From Pseudomonadota bacterium (GTDB lineage Bacteria > Pseudomonadota > Gammaproteobacteria > Burkholderiales > Burkholderiaceae_B), in assembly GCA_023423975.1 (NCBI GenBank), contig JAFAEO010000001.1:186001-250000 (forward strand): DNA of 64,000 bases. The letters run 5' to 3'. Under the pieces are notes generated by a model, which was not told the DNA's origin, did not search any database, and saw nothing but the letters and a program-made list of their open reading frames with translations. Positions 26,290-35,160 of this stretch are shown one piece after another (position 1 is the stretch's first letter; each line of letters begins with the position of its first letter). The position numbers and the translations under genes are program-made.

Positions 26290-26310
26290 CCCTTTCTCCT
26301 GTGTGTTTTA

Positions 26311-26346
26311 TTTAAATATATTTATGTATACAAAAATATATTTAAA
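26311..26346. promoter_or_regulatory. 36-bp dyad with central TGTATACA: probable GntR operator
   Basis: Perfect 13-bp arms TTTAAATATATTT (26311-26323) and AAATATATTTAAA (26334-26346) flank TGTATACA (26325-26332), itself a palindrome of the FCD-GntR operator type. The element lies between the Bug start (26289) and the LysR stop region, well placed to control the Bug operon read leftwards. Confidence 0.6.
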
Positions 26347-26473
26347 AGAATAGTACACGAATTTCAGGAAGCGTGTAAAGGGGGTGCAACGGCGATGAAA
26401 TAACTGATGAAGTCCGTCGTAGTCAGGCGAACGAAGCTTACTGGCGTTTAAACAGGGTAACGGCGATGCTCGT

Positions 26474-27376
26474 TCAAAACCGCTTACCCAGAGGTTCAAA
26501 CCATTCCACAAGGGCATTGACAAAGGCCCGGGTGCGGGCAGACAGGTTCAGCCGGGTAGGATAGACCGCCATGACATTGGCGGATGGCAAGCGCCAGTCT
26601 TGCAGCACCTGCCGCAAGCGTCCTGATTCAAGATAAGGTTTAGCATCCCATTCAGACCGCATCAAAATGCCGTGTCCATCCAGCGCCCAGGCCAATGCCG
26701 ATTCGCCGTCGTTGGTGCTGAGCGGCCCGCGCACTTTGACGGTTTCGCTGCGATGGCCCATGGTCAGGCGCCAGGTGCCGAAAGTCTCGTCGTTTTCCCG
26801 GATGACAATGCACCGATGCGTGCGCAGCTCTGATGGATGCGCCGGTTCGCCTGCGCTCTCAAGATACCTGGGAGAGGCGCAAAGTACGCGACTATTCTGG
26901 GCAATGGTTCTTGCCGTCAGACTGGAGTCACGCTGTTCGCCAAAGCAAATCGCAACATCAAAACCATCCTGGACCAGATTGACTGGACGATCACTCAATT
27001 GCATTTGTATTTCTACTTCGGGATTGTCACGCTGGAACTGCGACACCAGCGGCACGATATAGCGTCGTCCAAAGCCCAGGGTGGCGTGAACACGCAGCAG
27101 GCCTCGCGGAGCGGCACGGCTGCCCACCAGCGTCTGCTCAAGCATTTTTAGTTCGTTGAGCAGATGATTGCCCTGCGCCAGATAGGATTCGCCTTCCACT
27201 GTAAAACTGATCCGGCGCGTGGTACGGTTCATGAGGCGGACACCCAGGCGTTGCTCCAGCGCAGCAAGGCGCTTGCTTACAGTAGACGGGGTAACGCCCA
27301 GCTCCTGCGCAGCACGCGCCAGCGTCGCATGTCTGGCCAGCAAAACGAAAAAGCCGAGATCAGAATAGGAATCCAT
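26474..27376 (-). CDS. LysR-family transcriptional regulator
   Basis: A 300-residue LTTR counted from the ATG giving MDSYSDLGFF; an ATG 16 codons upstream adds unrelated sequence. The HTH is LARAAQELGVTPSTVSKRLAA, then LMNRTTRRISFTVEGE, typical of the DsdC/GbpR-like CrgA group, with effector-domain motifs GFGRRYIVPLVSQFQ, DVAICFG and SARTRAFVNALVEWF. It is divergent from the Bug-leuCD operon at 27560 and is the likely regulator. The gap of about 180 bp holds both promoters. Confidence 0.92.
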   Translation of the reverse strand: MDSYSDLGFFVLLARHATLARAAQELGVTPSTVSKRLAALEQRLGVRLMNRTTRRISFTVEGESYLAQGNHLLNELKMLEQTLVGSRAAPRGLLRVHATLGFGRRYIVPLVSQFQRDNPEVEIQMQLSDRPVNLVQDGFDVAICFGEQRDSSLTARTIAQNSRVLCASPRYLESAGEPAHPSELRTHRCIVIRENDETFGTWRLTMGHRSETVKVRGPLSTNDGESALAWALDGHGILMRSEWDAKPYLESGRLRQVLQDWRLPSANVMAVYPTRLNLSARTRAFVNALVEWFEPLGKRF

Positions 27377-27559
27377 GTAATTGCGGTATCCAGGTGTCGA
27401 TTTCGATTGAAATTGATGCCTCATTATATCTCTGAAGGAAATAATAAATTGAATACAGAGACATTATGTCTTCAATGAAGCGAATTAAAATATACCTTCG
27501 TGTCAAACTAATGCTGCGACCGGCACTACCCCATACAAAATAATTCCAGGAGACAAACA

Positions 27560-28531
27560 ATGCGCACGATTACCCCCTTACGCCAACTGCTTATAGGCAT
27601 GGCATTTGTTTTGCCCACCGCCTGTCTGGCCCAGTCCTTTCCGGAAAAGCCGGTCAGGCTTATCGTCCCGTACGCACCCGGCGGCAGCGCCGATATCGCT
27701 GCCCGGCTGATTTCCGATGATTGGGCCAAGGCCCTGGGCCAGCCCGTCGTCATTGAAAACAAGGCAGGAGCAGGCGGCAATATTGGCGTTGACCTGGTCA
27801 GCAAGGCCAAGCCCGACGGCTACACCATTGGTTTGCAAACAGTATCACTGGCAATCAACCCTGCGCTCTATCCGCGCATGCCCTACGACACGCTCGCCGA
27901 TCTGGATCCGATTGGCATGGTTGCCACCTCCCAGCACGTGCTGGTCGTAAACAATCAACTATCAGCCAAAACAGTCAAAGACCTGATTCGTGATGCCAAA
28001 GCCACACCAGGAACGCTGCAATATGGCTCAGCCGGCACCGGCAGTACTTTTCATATGGCCGCCGAGCTGTTCAAGTCGGTCTCCCAGACCAATATCACGC
28101 ATGTCCCCTATCGGGGCGGCGGCCCGGCTTTACTGGACACCATCGGTGGGCATGTGCAGTTGAGTTTCCCCGTCCTTTCCGCTGCCTTGCCACAAATTCA
28201 GGGGGGCAAATTGCGACCCCTGGGCGTGACCGGCCCCAAACGCTCCCCGCTCATGCCCGACGTGCCCACCATTGCCGAAGCCGGTTTGCCAGATTACAGC
28301 TTCGAGACCTGGTTCATGGTGTTTGCCCCTGCTGGCACACCAAAGCCCCTGATCGAAAAACTCAATACCACACTCAATGCCACCTTGAACAAACCTGAAC
28401 TTAAGCAACGCATGACCAAGGAGGCATTTGATCCCGCACCATCAACCACCGCCGAGGCGCGCCAGCTTCTGACCAGCGACATGAAAAAATGGGCATCGCT
28501 GATCAAGGCCAGCGGCATCAAAGCCGACTAA
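27560..28531 (+). CDS. Bug/TctC-family substrate receptor
   Basis: A 323-residue receptor with signal peptide LLIGMAFVLPTACLAQ. The mature part shows VRLIVPYAPGGSADIAARLIS, VVIENKAGAGGNIGVDLVS, DGYTIGLQTVSLAINPALY, THVPYRGGGPALLDTIGGH and APAGTPKPLIEKL. CAGGAGAC precedes the ATG. It is followed 26 bp later by LeuC- and LeuD-like genes, which suggests that the imported acid is a methyl- or alkyl-substituted malate or maleate. Its LysR partner is divergent. Confidence 0.93.
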   Translation: MRTITPLRQLLIGMAFVLPTACLAQSFPEKPVRLIVPYAPGGSADIAARLISDDWAKALGQPVVIENKAGAGGNIGVDLVSKAKPDGYTIGLQTVSLAINPALYPRMPYDTLADLDPIGMVATSQHVLVVNNQLSAKTVKDLIRDAKATPGTLQYGSAGTGSTFHMAAELFKSVSQTNITHVPYRGGGPALLDTIGGHVQLSFPVLSAALPQIQGGKLRPLGVTGPKRSPLMPDVPTIAEAGLPDYSFETWFMVFAPAGTPKPLIEKLNTTLNATLNKPELKQRMTKEAFDPAPSTTAEARQLLTSDMKKWASLIKASGIKAD

Positions 28532-28557
28532 ACCGGCGTTTTGTCCGAAGAAATAAT

Positions 28558-29991
28558 ATGACTGCAAAAACCCTTTACCAAAAACTGCTCGACTCGCATA
28601 CCGTCGCTACGTTGGATGAGCAGAATATTCTGCTCTATACCGACCTGCATCTGATGAATGAATACACCAGCCCACAAGCCTTTGCCGGCTTGAACGACAA
28701 AAGCCTGCCCGTGCCTTTGCCCGGGCAGAACGTTGCCGTCGTCAGTCACATTATTCCCACTCACTCGGTCAAGAATCGGATCATCGCAGATCCGGCCTCT
28801 GCATTGCAGGCAAGCAACCTCAAACGCAATTGTGATATGCACGGCATTCCCCTGTTTGATACCAATGATCCGTTGCAGGGAATCGAGCATGTTGTCAGCC
28901 CAGAGCACGGCATGATACGTCCGGGTATGGTGGTTATCTGCGGCGACAGCCATACCACCACCTATGGCGCGCTGGGTGCATTGGGCTTTGGCATTGGCAC
29001 CTCTGAAGTGGAACATGTGCTTGCGACGCAAACGCTGGTGTATCGCCTGGCCGGCAATATGCGAATAGAGGTCCAGGGTAAGTTGCCCATTGGCTGCACC
29101 GCCAAGGATTTGATTTTGATGATTATCCGTCATATCGGCGCCCAGGGCGCCCGCGGATACGTGATCGAGTTCTGCGGTACGGCCATTAACGCGCTGTCCA
29201 TTGAGGCACGCTTCACCTTGTGCAATATGGCCGTAGAGGCAGGAGCGCGAGGAGCACTGATCGCACCGGATCAGCAAGCCATTGATTACGTACTGGAGCG
29301 CGCCACTGATATTTCAACCGACATGCGCGAGCTGGCCCTGGCGCACTGGGCGACCTTGTTCAGCGATGACAGCGCGGTATTTGACGTCACGCATCGCTTT
29401 GACGCCAACCAGGTCGCACCTTACGTGACGTGGGGGATCAGCCCTGATCAGGCCATTTCCATAGAAGAGCTTATTCCCTCGGACGAACATCATAGTCATT
29501 CAGCAACAGGCACCCGATCATACACAGCACAAGCACTTGACTATACTGGCCTGACTTCCGGCACGTCGCTGCTGGGTACGCCGATACAACATGTGTTTAT
29601 TGGCTCCTGTACCAACGCCCGCATTGAAGATCTGCGTGAAGTGGCGCAAATCGTACGGCAACGTCATGTTGCAGAAGGCGTTCGCGCCATGGTCGTACCA
29701 GGCTCCGGCGCCGTGCGCCAACAAGCAGAGGCCGAGGGCGTAGCACAGATACTGATCGATGCCGGTTTCGAATGGCGTCAGCCTGGTTGTTCCATGTGTC
29801 TTGCCATGAATGATGACGTGCTCAGCTTCGGACAGCGCTGCGCCTCTACCACCAATCGCAATTTTGAAGGAAGGCAGGGTCGCGGTGCCATCACCCATCT
29901 CATGAGCCCGGCCATGGCCGCTGCTGCTGCCATCACAGGCGTCATTACCGATGTACGCAAGCTGAATCAACCGGAGAATCTCCATGACTGA
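28558..29991 (+). CDS. leuC: 3-isopropylmalate dehydratase-family large subunit (LeuC-like)
   Basis: A 477-residue aconitase-superfamily protein. Iron-sulfur cluster ligands are Cys351 (FIGSCTNARIEDL) and Cys411/Cys414 (PGCSMCLAMN), and substrate-binding GDSHTTTYGALGALGFGIGTSE is also present (residues 129-150). The start ATG (MTAKTLYQKLLD) is clear; the reading frame extends upstream into the Bug gene only by chance. It forms a heterodimer with the small subunit encoded by the next gene, which overlaps its end by 8 bp. Beside a Bug receptor and a LysR, it is more likely a catabolic paralogue (for example of dimethylmalate or citramalate dehydratase) than the leucine biosynthesis enzyme. Confidence 0.9.
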   Translation: MTAKTLYQKLLDSHTVATLDEQNILLYTDLHLMNEYTSPQAFAGLNDKSLPVPLPGQNVAVVSHIIPTHSVKNRIIADPASALQASNLKRNCDMHGIPLFDTNDPLQGIEHVVSPEHGMIRPGMVVICGDSHTTTYGALGALGFGIGTSEVEHVLATQTLVYRLAGNMRIEVQGKLPIGCTAKDLILMIIRHIGAQGARGYVIEFCGTAINALSIEARFTLCNMAVEAGARGALIAPDQQAIDYVLERATDISTDMRELALAHWATLFSDDSAVFDVTHRFDANQVAPYVTWGISPDQAISIEELIPSDEHHSHSATGTRSYTAQALDYTGLTSGTSLLGTPIQHVFIGSCTNARIEDLREVAQIVRQRHVAEGVRAMVVPGSGAVRQQAEAEGVAQILIDAGFEWRQPGCSMCLAMNDDVLSFGQRCASTTNRNFEGRQGRGAITHLMSPAMAAAAAITGVITDVRKLNQPENLHD

Positions 29992-30625
29992 ACAACATGT
30001 CATCTCGGGCATGGCTGCCCCAATCCCCCAGCCCAATCTGGACACCGATCAGATCATGCCCAAGCAGTTTTTGCGCGGTATAGACAAAAAAGGGCTGGAT
30101 AAGGGTCTGCTATACGACATGCGATTTGACCCGCAGGGTCAGCGAATTGATCATTTTGTTCTGAACCGCAATGAGTATGCCAAAGCCAATATCCTGGTGG
30201 GCGGCGCCAATTTCGGTTGCGGTTCAAGCCGCGAGCACGCCGTATGGGGGCTCAGCCAATTCGGCATACAGGCCGTCATTGCATCCAGCTTTGCAGAGAT
30301 TTTTTACTCCAATGCAATGAATAACCGCCTGCTGCTGGTTGTCCTGTCCGCAGATGAGGTAAAGCGTATCCTGGCAGACGTCGAGAACCCACAGACTGCA
30401 CATGTGGCGATCGATCTGGCCAATATGACGGTCCAGAGCCATACCACTCGTGCCAGCTTCAAGCTGCATGAACGCCATCGACGCATGTTCCTGGAGAAGC
30501 TGGATCTGGTCGATGCAACACTCACCCGAAAATCACAGATTGATGATTTCGTGACGCAGTATCACAAGCGCTATCCGTGGCAAGCAAACGTGGCAAGCAA
30601 AACAGTCGCGCGACTAAGGGAGTGA
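29984..30625 (+). CDS. leuD: 3-isopropylmalate dehydratase-family small subunit (LeuD-like)
   Basis: A 213-residue small subunit with the aconitase swivel domain: AAPIPQPNLDTDQIMPKQFLR, NILVGGANFGCGSSREHAVW and IQAVIASSFAEIFYSNAMNN. Its ATG lies inside the last codons of the large-subunit gene (8-bp overlap), showing translational coupling. Together they would form one hydro-lyase moving a hydroxyl group on a malate derivative. A stem-loop follows the stop codon. Confidence 0.92.
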   Translation: MTEQHVISGMAAPIPQPNLDTDQIMPKQFLRGIDKKGLDKGLLYDMRFDPQGQRIDHFVLNRNEYAKANILVGGANFGCGSSREHAVWGLSQFGIQAVIASSFAEIFYSNAMNNRLLLVVLSADEVKRILADVENPQTAHVAIDLANMTVQSHTTRASFKLHERHRRMFLEKLDLVDATLTRKSQIDDFVTQYHKRYPWQANVASKTVARLRE

Positions 30626-30648
30626 ATTTCCCGGTTTAACAATGAAAA

Positions 30649-30683
30649 CCCAAACGCTTGTCGTCTCCAGGCATACGTTTGGG
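30649..30683. terminator. Stem-loop after leuD (weak terminator candidate)
   Basis: Perfect 8-bp arms CCCAAACG (30649-30656) and CGTTTGGG (30676-30683) enclose a 19-base loop just downstream of leuD. There is no U-run, so it may be a factor-dependent end or an mRNA-stabilising hairpin. Confidence 0.35.
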
Positions 30684-30850
30684 CATGCAACGAATAACGA
30701 TCCGGTTATAGTGTGACTGTGCCTGGTATTGTATGAGTCAAATATTCGATCCAGATCAAACATTCCTTTGAACAAGCGTCATAAAATAAATAACGAACAG
30801 CGCCGCTATCGTGCCTGAAGTTAGTTATATAAAGCATCAAAGGCCATGTT

Positions 30851-31357
30851 GTGAAAACATACCAATCCAAAGAAGCGTTTAAAAATGAGCTTGTCAAGCA
30901 AGCCACCTTATTCATTTCGGAATTTAATGATGTTGCTGAATCCGAGCGAGATCGAATGAAAACCGGTGTAGATCGTAGCCCTGCGCAAATGCTTGCTTAT
31001 CAGCTTGGATGGATGGACTTGTTGCTCGACTGGGAGCGGGACGAAAAAAGCGGCCTTGAAGTGATCACACCGGCGCCTGGTTTTAAGTGGAACAAGCTTG
31101 GCCACCTCTATGAATCGTTCTACCAAAAATGGAGCGGTGTTTCAATACAGCGATTGCAGGTCGAATTTGCTCATCGCCTCGTTGGTATTATCTGTCTTGT
31201 GGATTCACTCTCTGACCAGGACTTCTTCGAATCCGGCCGCCGTAAGTGGGCGTCTTCAACCCCTTCTGCCTGGCCCGTATACTACTGGCTGCATATCAAT
31301 ACGGTTGCGCCGTTCATGACGTTTCGCAAAAAGATCCGCAAATGGAAGCTGCTGTAG
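30851..31357 (+). CDS. ClbS/DfsB-family four-helix protein (DUF1706)
   Basis: A 168-residue protein starting at GTG (MKTYQSKEAFKNELVKQA). The pattern SPAQMLAYQLGWMDLLLDWE, PAPGFKWNKLGHLYESFYQ and WPVYYWLHINTVAPFMTFRKKIRKWKL is that of DUF1706, which includes ClbS, the colibactin self-resistance cyclopropane hydrolase, and DfsB. Most relatives lie in genomes without colibactin and their role is unknown; protection against an electrophilic metabolite is a guess. It is a single gene with no linked synthetase. Confidence 0.85.
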   Translation: MKTYQSKEAFKNELVKQATLFISEFNDVAESERDRMKTGVDRSPAQMLAYQLGWMDLLLDWERDEKSGLEVITPAPGFKWNKLGHLYESFYQKWSGVSIQRLQVEFAHRLVGIICLVDSLSDQDFFESGRRKWASSTPSAWPVYYWLHINTVAPFMTFRKKIRKWKLL

Positions 31358-31386
31358 TCGTGTACCAACCAGCGGCCATACTTAGC

Positions 31387-31434
31387 GCAGAACCTAACGC
31401 AGAACCTAACGCAGAACCTAACGCAGAACATAAC
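31387..31434. repeat. 12-bp tandem repeat, four copies (GCAGAACCTAAC)
   Basis: Four consecutive units, three identical GCAGAACCTAAC and a last GCAGAACATAAC, lie 30 bp after the DUF1706 stop codon, followed by a partial GCAGTTAG. The array is in non-coding DNA. It resembles a short minisatellite that could vary between strains. Confidence 0.9.
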
Positions 31435-31552
31435 GCAGTTAGTTCCGCATGATTCATGGCGATTCTGTCTGCCCCGGTCTACTCAGGCCCAGAATTCGCT
31501 TGAATCCGTCCCGCACTCGCTCAAAAGCGCTCCTGCACGGCGTGCCGCCCGA

Positions 31553-32392
31553 TCAGTCAATCAACGCCCCATTCTCATGAAATGGATAAGGCCCTTCAAA
31601 CTGCCCGGATGCGGCCAGGTGAGTGACCAGCCGGTTATTGACGTCGTCCCAGGCATGTACCCGGAATCCAGGCGGCTCAAGCATCCATGATGATTCGGCG
31701 TCAACAGCCAGATCCAGCGTCACTTGATGGGCCGGCGCCGGCGCGGTAGACGCAATGGTTCCGCCAAAACGGACATCAATCGCACGGTGCAAGTGCCCGC
31801 AAATAATGCGTTCGATATTATCGTGCCGGGAAATAATGTCCCGCAAGGCTTGCTCGCCTGCCTGCAACCCGATTTGGTCCATATGTCCGATCAGGGTGCG
31901 AAATGGCGGATGGTGCATGGCAATGACTACCGGTCGTCCCTGGCTTTCGGCCAGGGCCTCACGTAGCCATTGCAGCCGCAAGTCACACAACTGCCCCCCG
32001 CTTTGCCCGGGAATCATGGTGTCCAGCGCAATAAGCCGCAAGGGTCCGATATCGACAACATACTGGATGAACTCCCCTTGCGCCATATAGCGATGTTCAG
32101 GGAAGGCGGCACGCAAATTGGTCCGATCATCGTGGTTGCCCGGCAGAAGGTAAAGCGGCATATCCAGCGGCGCAAGCAGCTGGCGCAGATGCGCGTACTC
32201 GGCCGGCCTGCCAAAATCGGTCAGATCGCCTGTCAGGACGACTGCGTCCGGCTTCTGGCGCAGCCTGAGCACTGATTCTACACAGGTGCGCAAATACGGT
32301 GCCGTGTCCAGGCGACCGTAGGCCAGTTTGTTGGGTTCCCGAATATGCAGGTCGGTCAGTTGTACAAGAATTGTCATGGTTTCAGTTGTCAT
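31553..32392 (-). CDS. Metallophosphoesterase, GpdQ/CpdA-like phosphodiesterase
   Basis: A 279-residue binuclear metal phosphodiesterase. All family motifs are present in order: LVQLTDLHI (Asp14, His16), VVLTGDLTDFG, LLPGNHDDR, VIAMHHPPF and IICGHLHRA. The opening LTDLHIREPNKLAYGRLDT resembles the glycerophosphodiesterase GpdQ group more than cAMP phosphodiesterase CpdA. Its start overlaps the ABC ATPase stop by 11 bp, so it is the last gene of the importer operon. It probably hydrolyses the imported phosphodiester, or a product derived from it. Confidence 0.88.
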   Translation of the reverse strand: MTTETMTILVQLTDLHIREPNKLAYGRLDTAPYLRTCVESVLRLRQKPDAVVLTGDLTDFGRPAEYAHLRQLLAPLDMPLYLLPGNHDDRTNLRAAFPEHRYMAQGEFIQYVVDIGPLRLIALDTMIPGQSGGQLCDLRLQWLREALAESQGRPVVIAMHHPPFRTLIGHMDQIGLQAGEQALRDIISRHDNIERIICGHLHRAIDVRFGGTIASTAPAPAHQVTLDLAVDAESSWMLEPPGFRVHAWDDVNNRLVTHLAASGQFEGPYPFHENGALID

Positions 32393-33437
32393 AAGCAGGA
32401 AGGAAGCGCGCCGTGTCGATATTCAACCCAATCACTTCGCCCTCCCGGAAAAGGGTATCGCCCGGTTGTTCAGCCATCAAGATCTGCCGATTTGACAATC
32501 TCAATTGCAATTGCACACGGTCTCCCAGGAATACGCGACGCTCTATCGTCGCCTGCGGGTGTCCTTGTACAACAGTGCCTATACGGATATCTTCGGGTCG
32601 CAGCAAAACGGCCGGATGGGATTTCAGATGTTCAGGACACATAAGTGCAGCATCGCCAAATGAAATAATGCCGCTAGTGATGGCACGATCATCACGCTCC
32701 ACGCGGTTGACACGACCAAGAAACTGAGCGACGAAAGGATGCGCAGGTTTTCTGTACAAAGACTCGCCATCGCCAACCTGTACAATCTGGCCGGCACTCA
32801 TGATAGCCAGACGATCGGCAATGGCCAAGGCCTCGTGCTGGTCGTGCGTGACATGTACCGTGGTAATCCCCAGTCGGCGCAGCAATTGCGCCAGTTCATC
32901 GCGCAACGTCTCTTTGAGCTTGGCATCCAGCGCGGCCAGCGGTTCGTCCAACAGCAATACCCGCGGCTTGACAGCAACGGCACGGGCCAGCGCAACACGT
33001 TGCCGCTGACCGCCTGACAGTTCAGCGGGCCGTTTCTTTTCCAGGCCATTGAGTCGGACCAGATCAACCAGTTCTGCTATGGTCTGCCGCTGCTCCTGCG
33101 CCGACACCCCCCGAACCTTCAAGCCATAGGCAATATTGGCCTGCACCGTCATTTGCGGAAACAGCGCATAGCTCTGAAACACCATGCCAATCCCCCGTTT
33201 TTCAACAGGCAAATGCGTGACGTCCTGATCAGCAAACACAATCCGGCTGCCGGGGTCGGCGGTTTCCAGCCCCGCCAACAGACGTAGCAATGTTGTCTTG
33301 CCACAACCGGACGGGCCAAGCAGCGCGATCACCTCACCCGGCTCGATGGTTAAACTGACCGGTTGCAGGCCGCGAGTGCCGTCCGAATAAGTTTTGGCAC
33401 AATCAATAATATTGATGCGGGTTTTTTCAATGTTCAT
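32382..33437 (-). CDS. ABC transporter ATP-binding protein (spermidine/iron/phosphonate type)
   Basis: A 351-residue ATPase with Walker A GPSGCGKTTLL, the Q-loop VFQSYALFPQMTV, signature LSGGQRQRVALARA, Walker B RVLLLDEPLAALD, a His switch in VHVTHDQHEA and a C-terminal TOBE domain with VLLRPEDIRIG. This set belongs to the PotA/FbpC/PhnT family. It is encoded between permease 2 (12 bp away) and the phosphodiesterase (11-bp overlap). Confidence 0.95.
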   Translation of the reverse strand: MNIEKTRINIIDCAKTYSDGTRGLQPVSLTIEPGEVIALLGPSGCGKTTLLRLLAGLETADPGSRIVFADQDVTHLPVEKRGIGMVFQSYALFPQMTVQANIAYGLKVRGVSAQEQRQTIAELVDLVRLNGLEKKRPAELSGGQRQRVALARAVAVKPRVLLLDEPLAALDAKLKETLRDELAQLLRRLGITTVHVTHDQHEALAIADRLAIMSAGQIVQVGDGESLYRKPAHPFVAQFLGRVNRVERDDRAITSGIISFGDAALMCPEHLKSHPAVLLRPEDIRIGTVVQGHPQATIERRVFLGDRVQLQLRLSNRQILMAEQPGDTLFREGEVIGLNIDTARFLPAYDN

Positions 33438-33449
33438 AATGATATTAAT

Positions 33450-34250
33450 TCAGTTGCCATAACGTTTTTGCACCCAGTTGGCCACCCCTTGCAGCAACCA
33501 GAGGATGGGCAAAATGACCAGAATAAAAACCAGGGTATAGGCAGAACCCACTTCAATACGCATGGAGGCGTAGCTGTCGGCCAGCCCGACCGGAAGCGTC
33601 CTTGTCATGGGGGTATGCAGCATCCAGGTCAGATTAAACTCGCCAATAGATAGCGTAAAGACCATCAGCATGCCTGCCAGAATTGCCGGAAAAACGGCCG
33701 GCACCAACACGCCCAGAAAGCGCTGGGCAAAGGAAGCGCCCAGCGTTCTGGCGGCCTCTTCTATAGCCAGCAGATCCGGCCGTTGAAACGCTGACGACAC
33801 CGTGCGTACCATGAAGGGCAGCGTAAACAAAATGTGCCCGATCAGAATAAAGCCAAAACTTTGCCGCAGCAGATTGATTTCACCGTAAGCAAGAATAAGC
33901 GCCAGCGCCGTGGCTAACCCCGGCACGGCGACCGGCAGCGTCAGAACTTCTTCGAAAGCACTTGCAAACCGCGAGCGGCTGCGCGCCAATGCATAGGCAC
34001 ATGGCACGCCAAGCAATAGTGTGCAGGTCACGCACACCAGCGCCAATATCACAGATGCGCTCACCGTTGAACCGTACACAGACCAGACCTCTTCAATCCA
34101 GCGTAATGTGAGACCACTTTTGAGACCGGTGCGATAATTGTTCACCAGGCCGGCCATCACAGAAATGATGACCGGGATGAACATAAACAGACAAACTGCA
34201 AATGTGATGAGAAACAGAAAAGGCGCGGATTTTTGAGATTGGGTTGTCAT
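33450..34250 (-). CDS. ABC transporter permease, subunit 2
   Basis: A 266-residue membrane protein with six likely helices. The EAA-loop motif, which docks with the ATPase, reads EEAARTLGASFAQRFLGVLVPAVFPAILAG (about 177-206). The N-terminal helix is FLFLITFAVCLFMFIPVI. It is 9 bp downstream of permease 1 and 12 bp upstream of the ATPase gene, as expected of a heterodimeric family-1 importer. Confidence 0.94.
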   Translation of the reverse strand: MTTQSQKSAPFLFLITFAVCLFMFIPVIISVMAGLVNNYRTGLKSGLTLRWIEEVWSVYGSTVSASVILALVCVTCTLLLGVPCAYALARSRSRFASAFEEVLTLPVAVPGLATALALILAYGEINLLRQSFGFILIGHILFTLPFMVRTVSSAFQRPDLLAIEEAARTLGASFAQRFLGVLVPAVFPAILAGMLMVFTLSIGEFNLTWMLHTPMTRTLPVGLADSYASMRIEVGSAYTLVFILVILPILWLLQGVANWVQKRYGN

Positions 34251-34259
34251 GGCACACTC

Positions 34260-35087
34260 TTACGCCGCAGGCGAGGACGTACCGGCCACGCGTGCAATAA
34301 ACAGGACAGCCCAGGTCACGATTCCCAGGGCAATTGAGAGCGAGGCAGCAAGTGCAAAATTGGCGTAGTTGGTAAATTCGTTATAGATGGTAATGGGTAC
34401 CACTTCAAATTTACTGGCCAATGTGAAAGCTGTTCCGAACGCCCCCATCGCCGTGGCAAAGACGATTGCACCGCAAGCCACTGTGGTTGGCGCCAACTGT
34501 GGCAACCAGACATCCCGTGTAATTTCCCAGCGGGAGGCCCCCAGTACCCGGGCCGCTTCCTCCAGTTGGGCATCCATAGCTTCTGCGGCAGCAGTATACG
34601 AAGCAATAGCACGTGGCAGCGAGAAATACAAATAGCCAAGAAACAGGCCGATCACGCCATAGGCAAAAGTGACGCGCCCCATTCCCAGCATACTGCCAAT
34701 ATCGGCAAACCAGCCTTGTCTTCCACCCAGCAGGATGATAAAGAAACCGACAATGACGCCGGGGAAGGCCAGCGGTGCCGTCAGTAACGAAAGCAGTACC
34801 TGGCGACCGGCAAAACGTCGACGTGCCAGATAAACCCCCACCGCACCGCCAATCACCAGCGTAACCAGCGTTGTAACAAGCGAGAGCAGTACCGTATTGA
34901 TCATGCTCCACATATACCGGGAATCGGTCAGGACAAGAAAATAAGTCTGCCAGCCCTTCTGAGCAGGAAGCGCGATAAGGCGTACCACCGGCAATATCCA
35001 GAAGGCAATAAAGAATACGGTCACGGGTGCAAGGCACGCGAGCATTATCGGACTGCGTTGGCGGCCAGCAGAAACATGGGCGGACAT
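34260..35087 (-). CDS. ABC transporter permease, subunit 1
   Basis: A 275-residue membrane protein with about six helices and a shorter cytoplasmic N-terminus. The EAA-loop is seen as LEEAARVLGASRWEITRDVWLPQL (about residues 182-205). It follows the binding-protein gene after 73 bp. With permease 2 it should form the transmembrane pore. Confidence 0.94.
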   Translation of the reverse strand: MSAHVSAGRQRSPIMLACLAPVTVFFIAFWILPVVRLIALPAQKGWQTYFLVLTDSRYMWSMINTVLLSLVTTLVTLVIGGAVGVYLARRRFAGRQVLLSLLTAPLAFPGVIVGFFIILLGGRQGWFADIGSMLGMGRVTFAYGVIGLFLGYLYFSLPRAIASYTAAAEAMDAQLEEAARVLGASRWEITRDVWLPQLAPTTVACGAIVFATAMGAFGTAFTLASKFEVVPITIYNEFTNYANFALAASLSIALGIVTWAVLFIARVAGTSSPAA

Positions 35088-35160
35088 ACTTTTTCCCTGT
35101 CTTGTCTATTTCATGTGTAATGGCTGTCAATATGACGCTAAAGGCCCAGTCGCCAGATCA

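Noticed and set aside
31246..31452. Plus-strand frame running through the 12-bp repeats and encoding an NAEP-type repeat tail
   Set aside because: It overlaps the 3' end of the DUF1706 gene in another frame and has no start context; the repeat is better seen as non-coding.
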